The notes: generated from the letters alone by a model not told the origin. Positions 8,001 to 16,033 are shown, numbered from the stretch's first letter. The stretch: DNA of 36,340 nucleotides from CALFXN01 sp964451935 (GCA_964451935.1 CAYVKE010000015.1:1-36340), one strand, 5' to 3'. Numbers and translations: made by a program.

Positions 8001-9349
8001 CGCGCGGCCTCCCCGGAGAGCAGCTTTCGGGCGGCCTCGCGGCCGAGGCGGACGGCGTAGTTCATCCCGCGGTCCTCGGGGTAGATCTGGGGCATTGAGG
8101 CGAGGAAGATCCCCCGTCCCCGCGCGGGAGCGAACGGCGGAATCCGTCCGGAGTACCCGCACGGGATCACGGGCTGCGCGTAGCGCTCCCGAGTGACCCG
8201 CGCGGCGAGGATCGCCGTCGCGTCGAAACCCGGCGCGAAGCGCGGCAGGACGGCAGTGAACCGTCGGAGAATGTCATCGTCCGTCGCCGAGAAGAGCGGA
8301 TTCGCGGCGTCGATGTAGCGGCTCAGGTAGACGAGATGGCGTCCGTAGGGCTCCGCGCCGACGAGGTTCGTGTGCTCGATCAGCGCGACGAACGGAATCG
8401 CGGGATCGGCGACGGAGATCCAGTAGTGCGGCGTCAGCGGCCGGGAGAGTTCCAGCAGGACGCAGATGTTTCCCTTGTAACGCACGCCGCGGAGCCTTTC
8501 GAGGCTTTCGGAAGGAAGCGACGGCGCCGCGTCGGCGAGAAGCGCGGGCGCGGCGGTCCACAGCGCCCGGTCGAAGCGGAGCGTCCGCGCCCCCGTCGCG
8601 GGCGAGGAGACCGTCAGCGACGGAGCGCCGGTTTCCGGATCGTTTTCGATCCGTTCGACGGCCGTTTCGGTTTCGATGCGCCCGCCGAGCGCCCGGATGC
8701 GTTCCGTCAGCGCGTTGACGAGACGGCCGAAGCCGCCGTCCATATACCCGAGAAGTTCCGACTTCATGCCGGAGGATCGCGTGTGTCCGCGAAGCGCCAG
8801 CTTGTTCCAGAGCCACACGGCCGAGACGCCGTCCGCGTCGTCGTCGAATTTCGAGCGCATCAGCGGCTCCCAGACCGTGCGCCACACGTCCTTCCCGGCC
8901 GTCCGGAGCACCCACTCCCGCGCCGTTTCGCCTTCCAGGGCGCGCCAGTCGCGCACGCGCTTCGCTCCGAGGACCGACAGTCCGAGACGTATGCGGCCAA
9001 TGAGGGAGAGGGGAGAGAACCGCAGAAGATCTCCCGGGGTCGTGAATGGGTGCAGCCTGGTCGTGTTTCCGCACGATCCGGGCAGCGCGACCGCGTTGTC
9101 GGGCGCATGCCAGCGGATGGCGTCCCCGAGCCCAAGCTCCGACGCAAGGTCCCGGATGTGGGTGTCGCTCGTGAAGATATGCCGGTAGAACGCCTCGACG
9201 CGTCCCACGCCGCACGGGATGTCGAACGCCAGTCCCCCGGCGTGCGGCGCGCTTTCGAACAGGGTGACGCCGCACCCCGAGGCGAGCAGATCGCAGGCGG
9301 CGGTCAGGCCCGTGATTCCGGCCCCGACGACCGCGACGGTTTGTGTCAT
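7997..9349 (-). CDS. FAD-dependent oxidoreductase of the amine-oxidase/protoporphyrinogen-oxidase fold
   Basis: A 450-aa flavoprotein with an N-terminal dinucleotide-binding motif VVGAGITGL (8-16) and the acidic residue at the end of strand 2 (FES, E33). The rest resembles the NAD(P)/FAD-dependent amine oxidase-like superfamily (phytoene desaturase, HpnE, UDP-galactopyranose mutase relatives); substrate is not evident. No signal peptide. It is the first gene of the leftward run, with GGAGGA six bases before ATG and a possible promoter just upstream. It is divergent from galE by 281 bases. Its overlap with the DUF2298 gene suggests that the two act on one substrate, perhaps a lipid-linked sugar. 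A haem or carotenoid role is less likely, since no such genes are nearby. Confidence 0.82.
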   Translation of the reverse strand: MTQTVAVVGAGITGLTAACDLLASGCGVTLFESAPHAGGLAFDIPCGVGRVEAFYRHIFTSDTHIRDLASELGLGDAIRWHAPDNAVALPGSCGNTTRLHPFTTPGDLLRFSPLSLIGRIRLGLSVLGAKRVRDWRALEGETAREWVLRTAGKDVWRTVWEPLMRSKFDDDADGVSAVWLWNKLALRGHTRSSGMKSELLGYMDGGFGRLVNALTERIRALGGRIETETAVERIENDPETGAPSLTVSSPATGARTLRFDRALWTAAPALLADAAPSLPSESLERLRGVRYKGNICVLLELSRPLTPHYWISVADPAIPFVALIEHTNLVGAEPYGRHLVYLSRYIDAANPLFSATDDDILRRFTAVLPRFAPGFDATAILAARVTRERYAQPVIPCGYSGRIPPFAPARGRGIFLASMPQIYPEDRGMNYAVRLGREAARKLLSGEAAR

Positions 9350-9369
9350 AATCGTTCCTCCGCGTCAGG

Positions 9370-9375
9370 ATTGTA
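9370..9375 (-). promoter_or_regulatory. Candidate promoter (-10) for the leftward glycan/phosphorelay operon
   Basis: TACAAT on the minus strand, with a predicted start about 14 bases before the ATG at 9349. The -35 region is weak and instead holds a small inverted repeat (GATGC, 4-base spacer, GCATC at 9385-9398), a possible operator. Confidence 0.4.
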
Positions 9376-9502
9376 TTGTCGGACGATGCCTCTGCATCAT
9401 TCTACAGCAACGCGCGCGGACGGGGCCACGCGGGATTTCGCGAACACGACGCGCCGCCCTGGTCCGCGGCGCCCGGAAAAGCAAAATTCCTTCGCCGCTC
9501 CA

Positions 9503-9531
9503 TTGCCGGATCGCTCCTCCTGCCGTAGGAT
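9503..9531 (+). promoter_or_regulatory. Candidate promoter for galE
   Basis: TTGCCG at 9503-9508, a 17-base spacer, and TAGGAT at 9526-9531. The implied leader is about 93 bases. Four of six bases match consensus in each box. Confidence 0.45.
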
Positions 9532-9630
9532 TGATGCGTGCGCTCCCGACAGGAGCCCCGGAGCCGTATTGCGGAAGCGGCTTTCCGGGAGAACGGTCCG
9601 CAAGGGGCAGGCACGGAAGGAGACGGTCGC

Positions 9631-10671
9631 ATGATCCTTGTCACCGGCGGCGCCGGATATATCGGAAGCACGGTCAGTCTCGCCCTCATCGAGGCGGGGC
9701 ATCAGGTCGTCGTCTTCGACGACTTCAGTCGCGGCCATCGCGATCTCGCGTTCGGCGGCGCCCTCGCCGAAGGGGATATCCGCGACCGGAACGCGCTCGA
9801 CGCTCTTTTCCGGACGCGCCGGATCGACGGCGTCGTCCACTTCGCGGCCCGGTCGCTCGTCGGAGAGTCGATGGATCGGCCCGACGAGTACTTCAGCGTG
9901 AACGTCAAGGGAACCATGACGCTGCTCGAGGTCATGAAGGAGCACGCGGTCGCGAACCTGGTCTTCTCCTCGTCGGCGGCCGTCTACGGCGAGCCGGACG
10001 TCGCCGTCATCCCGGAGGAGGCCGCGATCCGTCCGACGAACCCGTACGGCGAGAGCAAGGCCTTCGTCGAGACGATGCTCCGGCGCTTTCACGACGCCTT
10101 CGGCCTGCGAAGCGTCTCGCTACGGTACTTCAACGCCGCCGGCGCGGACAGCCTCGTCCGGACGGGGGAGCATCACGACCCCGAAACGCACCTCATCCCG
10201 ATTCTTCTGGATGTCGCACTCGGCCGCCGGGACGGAGCGACGATTTTCGGGACCGACTACCCCACGCCCGACGGGACGTGCGTCCGCGATTACGTCCACG
10301 TGACCGATCTCGCGGCGGCGCATGTGCGCGCCCTCGAACGCGTCCTGAAGGGAAAGTGCGGGTGCGAGGCGTACAACCTGGGCAACGGGACGGGATACTC
10401 CGTCCGGCAGGTCGTCGATACGGTGCGCGCCGTGACCGGACGCCCGATCCCCGTCGCGGAGGCCGGACGCCGGAGCGGCGACCCCGCCGTCCTCGTCGCG
10501 TCGTCGAAGAAGGCCGAGCGCACGCTGAAGTGGAAGCGTTCCTACCCCGGGCTCGAAGAGATCGTCCGGACCGCGTGGATGTGGCATCAGCGCCGCTTCT
10601 CGCCGAAGCGCGACGTATTCTCGGACAAACGCCTGAGAGCCACGACGCTTCGCCTGGACGAGGTGGAATGA
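9631..10671 (+). CDS. galE: UDP-glucose 4-epimerase (GalE-type SDR)
   Basis: A 346-aa extended short-chain dehydrogenase. GGAGYIGS (6-13) binds NAD, the serine stretch FSSSAAVYG (112-120) and Y139/K143 in NPYGESK supply the catalytic triad, and SLRYFNAAGA plus a C-terminal CVRDYVHVTDLA block are typical GalE features. It interconverts UDP-glucose and UDP-galactose (or the N-acetylated sugars) in the cytoplasm. The length is normal for GalE (about 330-340). The ATG at 9631 has GGAAGGAG eight bases upstream; the open frame extends to 9538 but that part is not GalE-like. It abuts the glycosyltransferase gene with no gap, so the two form one operon that probably supplies a lipid-linked sugar. Exact sugar specificity is not predictable by eye. 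Confidence 0.92.
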   Translation: MILVTGGAGYIGSTVSLALIEAGHQVVVFDDFSRGHRDLAFGGALAEGDIRDRNALDALFRTRRIDGVVHFAARSLVGESMDRPDEYFSVNVKGTMTLLEVMKEHAVANLVFSSSAAVYGEPDVAVIPEEAAIRPTNPYGESKAFVETMLRRFHDAFGLRSVSLRYFNAAGADSLVRTGEHHDPETHLIPILLDVALGRRDGATIFGTDYPTPDGTCVRDYVHVTDLAAAHVRALERVLKGKCGCEAYNLGNGTGYSVRQVVDTVRAVTGRPIPVAEAGRRSGDPAVLVASSKKAERTLKWKRSYPGLEEIVRTAWMWHQRRFSPKRDVFSDKRLRATTLRLDEVE

Positions 10672-11640
10672 ATGGCGCCGGTCCTCTCGGTCGTCGTTCC
10701 GTGCTATAACGAGGAGGAGGTCCTCTCCGAAACGCACAGGCGCCTCTCCGGAACGCTCGGCGAGATGGGCGTTTCGTGGGAGATCGTCTACGTGAACGAC
10801 GGAAGCCGCGACGGGACGCTCGACATCCTCCGGAAGCTCGCGCAGGACGACGACAGGGTGAAAATGATCTCGTTCTCGCGGAACTTCGGGCACCAGATCG
10901 CCGTCTCGGCCGGGATGGACCACGCCTCGGGCGACGCAGTCGTGCTCATCGACGCGGACCTGCAGGACCCGCCCGAGGTCATCGCGGAGATGCTCGCGCT
11001 CTGGCGGCAGGGGTATCAGGTGGTGTACGGCCGGCGACGGACGCGCGAGGGGGAGACCGCCTTCAAGCTGGCGACGGCGCGAACGTTCTACCGTATCCTC
11101 AACCACCTCTCCGACACGCCGATTCCGCTCGACACGGGGGACTTCCGGCTGATGGACCGCTGCGTGGTCGAGGCCATACAACACATGCCCGAACGCGACC
11201 GGTTCCTGCGGGGCATGATCAGCTGGGTGGGGTACCGGCAATGCGCCCTCCCGTACGACCGTGCGAAACGTTTCGCGGGAGAGAGCAAGTACCCGCTCCG
11301 GAAGATGATCTCGTTCGCGCTCGACGGCATCCTGTCGTTTTCGACGAAGCCGCTGCGCGTCGCGACGTTCATGGGATTTTCCGCGAGCGCGATGGCGCTT
11401 CTCGGCATTCTGTACGCGCTGGTGCTGCGCCTGTTCACGAGCATCTGGGTGAGCGGATGGACGCTCATGTTCATCGCGCTGCTCTTCATGGGCGGCGTCC
11501 AGCTCTTGTGCCTCGGAATCATGGGGGAGTACATCGGGCGCATCTACCGCGAGGCGAAGGGACGACCGCTCTATTTCGTCGCCGAGCGCGCGGGGTTCCG
11601 CGAAGGAGACGGGACCGGGGCGGAACGCCCCGGCCTGTAA
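10672..11640 (+). CDS. Polyprenyl-phosphate glycosyltransferase, GtrB/DPM1-like (GT2)
   Basis: A 322-aa GT2 enzyme. The N-terminal catalytic domain has VVVPCYNEEEV, VNDGSRDGT and the metal-binding DADLQDP (94-100). The RFxRG-like block (DRFLRGMISWVG) and SKYPLRKM are typical of GtrB/ArnC/DPM1 relatives, which transfer a sugar from a nucleotide donor to undecaprenyl phosphate on the inner membrane face. Two C-terminal membrane segments (about 230-255 and 262-290) anchor it. The ATG directly follows the galE stop codon, implying coupled translation. With GalE and the divergent DUF2298 protein (a GT-C-like candidate that could use the lipid-linked sugar outside), this suggests an envelope-glycan decoration pathway; that link is inference. 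Confidence 0.9.
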   Translation: MAPVLSVVVPCYNEEEVLSETHRRLSGTLGEMGVSWEIVYVNDGSRDGTLDILRKLAQDDDRVKMISFSRNFGHQIAVSAGMDHASGDAVVLIDADLQDPPEVIAEMLALWRQGYQVVYGRRRTREGETAFKLATARTFYRILNHLSDTPIPLDTGDFRLMDRCVVEAIQHMPERDRFLRGMISWVGYRQCALPYDRAKRFAGESKYPLRKMISFALDGILSFSTKPLRVATFMGFSASAMALLGILYALVLRLFTSIWVSGWTLMFIALLFMGGVQLLCLGIMGEYIGRIYREAKGRPLYFVAERAGFREGDGTGAERPGL

Positions 11641-11663
11641 ACACGAATACGAGGAAGGGACGG

Positions 11664-12545
11664 ATGGATATGAACGGATATTGGGGACGAGTTCTCGTTG
11701 TCGATCTCTCCGAGGAAACGGCGCAGGAGCTGCCGCTTCCCGAGGAGTGGCTGCGCGCGTACGTCGGGTGCGAGGGGCTTGCGGTCAGGCTCTTCCGGTA
11801 CATGGCGGATCCGATGGTTCCTGCGGCTGAGGCGGACAATCCGGTGGTCTTCGCGGCGGGGCCGCTGACGGGCGCGCCGTTCGACGGCTGCGACCGGGGG
11901 GCCGCCGTCTTCCGGATGCCGGACGGCGCCGGAATCGGAACGGTGCGCCTCGAAGGGGCCTTCCCCGTCGCGCTCAAGAAGAGCGGATTCGACGCGATCG
12001 TCGTCATGGGGGCGTCGGAAGACCCGTCGCTGCTTTCCGTCGACGACGAGGACGGGGCGCAGGTCGTCGACGCAGCCGACCTCTGGAATTCGGACGCGGA
12101 AGAGACGGAAGACGCCGTCTCCGGGACGCTCGAAGGCGACGGGTACGGCGTCTTCGCGATCGGGGACGCGGAGGGGGAGGACGAGCTGTCGCCCTTCGAG
12201 TCGGTGCTCGCGGAGAAGCGTCTGAAGGCCGTCGTCGTCCAGGGGACGGCGGAACCCGAATTCGCGGATCCGAAGGCCATGAAACGCCTCGGCGACGCGG
12301 ACGCCGGGGAGGAGGACGTCGCGTTCCCGTGGACGACGGGAGCGGCCGGAAATCCGGACGCCCGGATGGCCGGGATCCTCTCGGCCGCGCTCGGCCGGCA
12401 GTTTCCTGAAGAAGAGCTGAAGGCGGCCGCGGAGCGCGTCTCGACGCTCTCCCGCGCCGTCGACGCGGCGTTCGGAAACGACGCCGACGCGGAGCCGATC
12501 CCCGCTGAAACGCTGCTCCGGCTCCGGCTTGAGTGGCTCCTGTGA
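11664..12545 (+). CDS. Miniature aldehyde:ferredoxin oxidoreductase-like protein lacking the cluster domain
   Basis: A 293-aa protein. Residues 4-205 follow the tungsten-enzyme AOR N-terminal domain block by block: GYWGRVLVVDL, YVGCEGLAVRLF (family: a GG-GLG motif), VVFAAGPLTGAPFDG, KKSGFDAIVVMG, and EKRLKAVVVQGTAEPEFADP (family: SKNLKAI-VRGT...V-DP). Residues about 234-285 resemble the final helices of AOR (MAGILSAALGRQFPEEELKA, then ERVSTLSRAVDAAFG). The middle of a normal AOR of about 600 aa, with the CxxCxxxC cluster ligands, is absent; only C36 and C76 remain. The Gly/Arg cofactor loops are altered, and the chain is very acidic. It is probably a pseudoenzyme or binding protein. GAGGAAGG lies five bases before ATG 11664 (MDMNGYW); ATG 11670 is less well spaced. 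It is 23 bases after the glycosyltransferase. Function unknown. Confidence 0.75.
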   Translation: MDMNGYWGRVLVVDLSEETAQELPLPEEWLRAYVGCEGLAVRLFRYMADPMVPAAEADNPVVFAAGPLTGAPFDGCDRGAAVFRMPDGAGIGTVRLEGAFPVALKKSGFDAIVVMGASEDPSLLSVDDEDGAQVVDAADLWNSDAEETEDAVSGTLEGDGYGVFAIGDAEGEDELSPFESVLAEKRLKAVVVQGTAEPEFADPKAMKRLGDADAGEEDVAFPWTTGAAGNPDARMAGILSAALGRQFPEEELKAAAERVSTLSRAVDAAFGNDADAEPIPAETLLRLRLEWLL

Positions 12546-12558
12546 CGCGATGACGCGA

Positions 12559-12595
12559 CCGGGGGCCGGGAATGAAAAACGTTCCCGGCCCCCGG
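12559..12595. terminator. Strong hairpin between convergent genes
   Basis: A perfect 14-bp GC-rich stem (CCGGGGGCCGGGAA with TTCCCGGCCCCCGG) and a 9-base loop lie between the mini-AOR stop (12545) and the end of the leftward M20 gene (12611). Neither side has a clear T run, so it may act as a weak two-way terminator. Confidence 0.6.
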
Positions 12596-12610
12596 ATTCG
12601 TCTCTCGCGC

Positions 12611-13852
12611 CTACGCCGTTCTTCCCGCCAGACGGAGCGCCGCGTCGAGCATGATGTCGGCCCCCTTCGCGATGTCCGCGTAGTCCGTCCATTCTTCGGG
12701 GCAGTGGCTGCGTCCGCCCCGGCTCGGGACGAAGACCATTCCGACCGGCGCGAGCCGCGACATGACCATCGCGTCGTGTCCCGCGCCGCTGACCATTCTC
12801 CGGGCGCTGTAGCCGCGACTGCGCGCCGACGCTTCGAGAGCGTCGACGATCTCCGGATGCATCGAGACGGGAGGGATCAGGACCTTTTCGTCCATTCGCC
12901 ATCCGAGTCCGTCGCGAGCGGCGATGCGCTCCATGAGCGCCTTCATGTCCGCAATGACGCGCGTCATGCGGGATTCGTCGAACGAGCGGATGTCCATCGT
13001 GAAGGTTGCGGTCTCGGGGACTATGTTCGAACCGCCCGGCGAGACGGTCATCTTCCCGACGGTGCCGACCGTCCCCTCCCCTTCCCGCCGCGCGGCCGCC
13101 TGCAGCGCGAGGACGACCTCCGCGGCTGCGGCCAGGGCGTCCTTCCGGAGCGTCATCGGCGTCGATCCAGCGTGATCGGCGCGTCCCGTGAACTTCGCTT
13201 CGAACTGGCTCACGCCGACGATCGCGCTCACGATGCCGAGGTCGGTTCCTTCGCTCTCGAGAACGGGGCCCTGCTCGATGTGAAGCTCGAGGAAGGCGGC
13301 GATCGATCCCGGTTCCCGCCGCGCGGTCGTGAACCGTTCCGGGGCGAAACCGAAGTTGCGGAGCACCGAGCGCAGCGTCCTGCCGTCCCGGTCGGTGAAT
13401 GTGTCGAGATGCGCCTCCCCGAGAAGCCCCGTCATCGCGCGGCTTCCGTAGAGGCCGCACGCGAAGCGCGCCCCCTCTTCCTCGATGAGAGCCGCGAACT
13501 CCATCGGGCGTTCCGTCGTGATTCGCTCGTCGCGCAGAATCCGCGCGATTTCGAGGGCCGTCGAGACGCCCGCGTCGCCGTCGAACGCCCCCCCGTTCGG
13601 GACGGAGTCGAAGTGCGATCCGACCATGACCGGCGGAGCGTCGTTCCTCCGTCCGTCGCGTCGTCCGAAGAGATTCCCCGCGCCGTCTTCGTATGGACGC
13701 AGTCCCGCATCTTCCATTTCGCGCCGGATATAGGCGCGCGCCTTCCGGTCCTCTTCCGAAAAGCTGTAGCGCGTCACGCCCGCGCCCGGGGCGGCGGTGA
13801 AGGCCGCCAGTTGTTCGATGTCCTTCCGGATTCTCTCGATACGTGTCTGCAT
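12611..13852 (-). CDS. M20-family amidohydrolase, N-carbamoyl-amino-acid hydrolase/allantoate deiminase type
   Basis: A 413-aa cytoplasmic zinc hydrolase. Metal ligands are visible: H80 in GSHFDSV, D91 in GGAFDGDAGV, E125/E126 in IEEEGARF, H191 in LELHIEQGP, and a late histidine in GGRSHCPEEW. The HIEQGPxLE and SHxPEE motifs are typical of the HyuC/AmaB/AllC group, which cleave the amide of N-carbamoyl-L-amino acids, allantoate or ureidoglycolate-like substrates. Length matches the family (about 410). GGAGGG lies nine bases before the ATG. It is the last gene of a leftward group with a SecB-like protein (37 bases upstream) and a serine hydrolase. The absence of hydantoinase or purine genes favours a general N-acyl/carbamoyl amino acid salvage role. 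Confidence 0.88.
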   Translation of the reverse strand: MQTRIERIRKDIEQLAAFTAAPGAGVTRYSFSEEDRKARAYIRREMEDAGLRPYEDGAGNLFGRRDGRRNDAPPVMVGSHFDSVPNGGAFDGDAGVSTALEIARILRDERITTERPMEFAALIEEEGARFACGLYGSRAMTGLLGEAHLDTFTDRDGRTLRSVLRNFGFAPERFTTARREPGSIAAFLELHIEQGPVLESEGTDLGIVSAIVGVSQFEAKFTGRADHAGSTPMTLRKDALAAAAEVVLALQAAARREGEGTVGTVGKMTVSPGGSNIVPETATFTMDIRSFDESRMTRVIADMKALMERIAARDGLGWRMDEKVLIPPVSMHPEIVDALEASARSRGYSARRMVSGAGHDAMVMSRLAPVGMVFVPSRGGRSHCPEEWTDYADIAKGADIMLDAALRLAGRTA

Positions 13853-13889
13853 TGCGATAGACCCTCCTTTACGGTTTCAGCGCTTGTCC

Positions 13890-14363
13890 CTACGCGTCGT
13901 CCTTCCGGATCCTGATGATCTTCTCGTCCCCGTCGTCGGGGGCGAGCGAAAACTCCAGGGGCGGCAGCAGAAACGGCTTGTACGGCCCGAGGTGCGTGAT
14001 GTATTTCACGGCCTCGCGCAGCGCATCGTAGAGCATCGCAGGGGCGAGCGTCCCCACGGCGCGGCGCGTTGCCTCCCGGGAGCGCTCCTCTCCCTGCCAC
14101 GCGAAGACGCCGACGGCGACGAGCGAGAATTCATACAGGAACGTCGGCGTGTCGGGCGGGTTCTTCTCCGAATGGACGTCCACCTGGACGAGCCACTTCG
14201 CGGGCGTCTCCTCGAGTTCTTCGGCCTTGACGGCGAAGTGTCCCATTCCCGGCGGTTTGAGTCCCGGGGCCACGTTCCCCGGAAAGGCGCGATACTCCAG
14301 CGCGGGGAAAAAGACGTTCTCCAAGCGAAGGTGACTGTTCTGCGGCCTGATGTTCAGCTCCAT
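13890..14363 (-). CDS. SecB-like protein
   Basis: A 157-aa protein resembling the protein-export chaperone SecB. The central part (about 58-100) reads like the alternating beta strands of SecB, and LYDALREAVKYITHLGPYKP followed by FLLPPLEF (about 111-138) matches SecB's conserved helix and FPPLLLxPVxF segment. SecB tetramers keep preproteins or other client chains unfolded. The length is normal (about 155). AAGGAG lies eight bases before the ATG. The gene sits between a secreted serine hydrolase (26 bases upstream) and an M20 hydrolase (37 bases downstream). SecB is best known in Proteobacteria; a divergent member here could serve export of the neighbouring hydrolase or have another client. 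Similarity is clear in the C-terminal half and weaker in the N-terminal half. Confidence 0.7.
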   Translation of the reverse strand: MELNIRPQNSHLRLENVFFPALEYRAFPGNVAPGLKPPGMGHFAVKAEELEETPAKWLVQVDVHSEKNPPDTPTFLYEFSLVAVGVFAWQGEERSREATRRAVGTLAPAMLYDALREAVKYITHLGPYKPFLLPPLEFSLAPDDGDEKIIRIRKDDA

Positions 14364-14389
14364 GACGGATGCTCCTTTCTGTCGCCCGG

Positions 14390-15903
14390 TCAGGGGGAGG
14401 GGGGCTTCCGGAAGAACGCGCCGATGCCGTCCTTCTGGAGATCGTCGATGACCAGGGAGTCCGCGGCGCCGTTGCGCAGCGTGAATCGCACGCGTCCCGC
14501 ATCGGGGTCGAAGTCCGGCACGCTCATGACGAATTCGTCCCGGTCCCTGTGGCGGAAGATGAACCGGATCCGGTCCGGCCCCATCGTTCCGGTCAGGACG
14601 TCGCCCGAGGCGAGCAGCGTGATGCTTCCGAAGACCGGATTGTCGTACGTCCCTTCGTAGACGTCGAGCGGCATCGGCGGCACCGGGGAATCGGGGGGGA
14701 TGTCCCCGAAGGTCGACCGGGCCCTTCGCGCCTCGTCGAGCGCCTCCCTGTTCCAGTCGCGCAGCGGGGTCGTCCCGCAATAGAGGTCCACGAACCGCTT
14801 TGCGATCGCCTCGGGCGCGGACGTATCCGAAAGATTCGTCAGGACGGTGATCCCGAGCCCGATCTCGGGCACGAGCATGACGACCGAAGAAATTCCGCTC
14901 GTCGCTCCGTTGTGCCAGAGAAGCTGGTACGGACGGTGCTCGCTCCGGACCCACCCCATGCAGTAGGAACCGGACGCGGCGATCGGGGTCCGCGGGGCGT
15001 GCGTGTAGTCCAGGTTCTTCTCCGAGACCAGGCGTTTGCCCTCGAAGATTCCGCCCGCGAGCTGGAACCGCATCCATTTCGTCATGTCCGAAGCCGTGGA
15101 TGCGATGCCGCCGGCCGGACCGTAGACGTACACCCATTTCATGAACGGCCAGTCCATCGGAAGCGCCCGGATGCCCGCATTCTCCCTGCGGTGCAGCCAG
15201 GCGACGTTCGACGCGCCGTGAAGGCCTTTTGCGCGGCGCTGCTCTCCTTCATTCCGAGCGGGTCGAGAATCCGCGCTTTCAGCGTGTCCTCCCAGCTTCT
15301 GTCGGAATACTTCTCAACGAGAAGCCCCGCGACGACGAACAGGTTGTTCACGTAGGCGAATTCGGACCGGAAGCTCGACACGGGCCGGATGAACCGCAGC
15401 GACCGGAGAATGTGCGCGCGGTCGAAGCCGAGCAGGGGGAGGAAGTCCGCGGCGTAGGGAGACATCCCGCTTCGCTGCGCCATGAGGTCGAAGACGCGGA
15501 ACTCCCGCGTCACCCACGGATCGAACATCGAGAAATCCGGAAGATGCTCCGTCACCGGGTCGGTCCACGCGATCTTCTTCCGGTCGACAAGCATGGCGAC
15601 GAGCGTCGCCGTGAAGGATTTGGAAACGGAACCGATCTGAAAGAGCGTGTGTTCGTCCGCCGGCTGCGTCGAGCCCAGCTTCCGGACGCCGAAGCCCTTT
15701 GCGAGGAGCACCCTGTCGCCGCGGACGATGGAGATCGCCATTCCGGGAATCTCCCAGTCCTTCATGGCCCGGACCGCATACCCCTCGAATTCGACGAGAA
15801 GTTCCGACAGCCGTTCGTCCGAAGGCGCCTCGAAGGCGACCGCTCCGGACGGGCCGGACAGGAGCGCGAGAAGGGTCGCCGCGGCGAGGATCAGTTTGTT
15901 CAT
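14390..15903 (-). pseudogene. Frameshifted beta-lactamase-family (class C/S12) serine hydrolase
   Basis: Two frames together encode one secreted hydrolase of about 504 aa. The first (start 15903, GGGAGG six bases before ATG) has a signal peptide ending near residue 23, the nucleophile motif SVSK (92-95) and YVN (184-186). The second carries YVYGPAGGIASTASDMTKW, the HNG motif in LLWHNGATSG, and a C-terminal domain to the stop at 14390. The frame changes at about 15217-15218: frame one reads AQKAFTA and then unrelated sequence, whereas the second frame reads GASNVAWLHRRENAG directly from that point. One missing base (F-T-G-A-S-N when restored) repairs the gene. The family covers esterases, D-aminopeptidases and penicillin-binding-like enzymes. 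This is either a recent pseudogene or a base-calling/assembly error; every motif is intact, which favours the latter. Confidence 0.82.
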
Positions 15904-15947
15904 GAGAAGCCTCCCTTTCGGAATTTCGGCGCCGAGCGCACACGGAC

Positions 15948-15975
15948 ATGGTATCACGTCCCGGGGGCGCCGCAA
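15948..15975 (-). promoter_or_regulatory. Candidate promoter for the serine hydrolase operon
   Basis: On the minus strand TTGCGG (15975-15970), a 16-base spacer, then TACCAT (15953-15948) preceded by TGA, an extended -10 arrangement. The predicted start is near 15941, giving a leader of about 38 bases. Confidence 0.45.
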
Positions 15976-16033
15976 GCGAACGGATCCATTGACGCATCCG
16001 TCGCACGGACGCACGAATTCCGTTACACCACTG

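Noticed and set aside
6714..8060. A 448-codon + strand frame opposite the DUF2298 gene
   Set aside because: Composed almost wholly of charged residues (Arg, Glu, Asp, Gly), the usual reverse image of a hydrophobic membrane protein.
10776..12545. A 589-aa fusion preceding the mini-AOR
   Set aside because: The first 296 codons are a shadow frame of the glycosyltransferase; GAGGAAGG before ATG 11664 and the AOR-like sequence from there define the gene.
15215..15240. Programmed -1 frameshifting in the serine hydrolase
   Set aside because: The only candidate run (CAAAAGG) does not fit the X-XXY-YYZ slippery pattern in the zero frame, and the extra residues read through it are not family-like. 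A missing base explains the data better.
15989..15994. TTGACG as a -35 box for the LpxH-like gene
   Set aside because: It lies 42 bases before the TATGCT box, far beyond a usable spacer; no -10 box is found at 16-18 bases.
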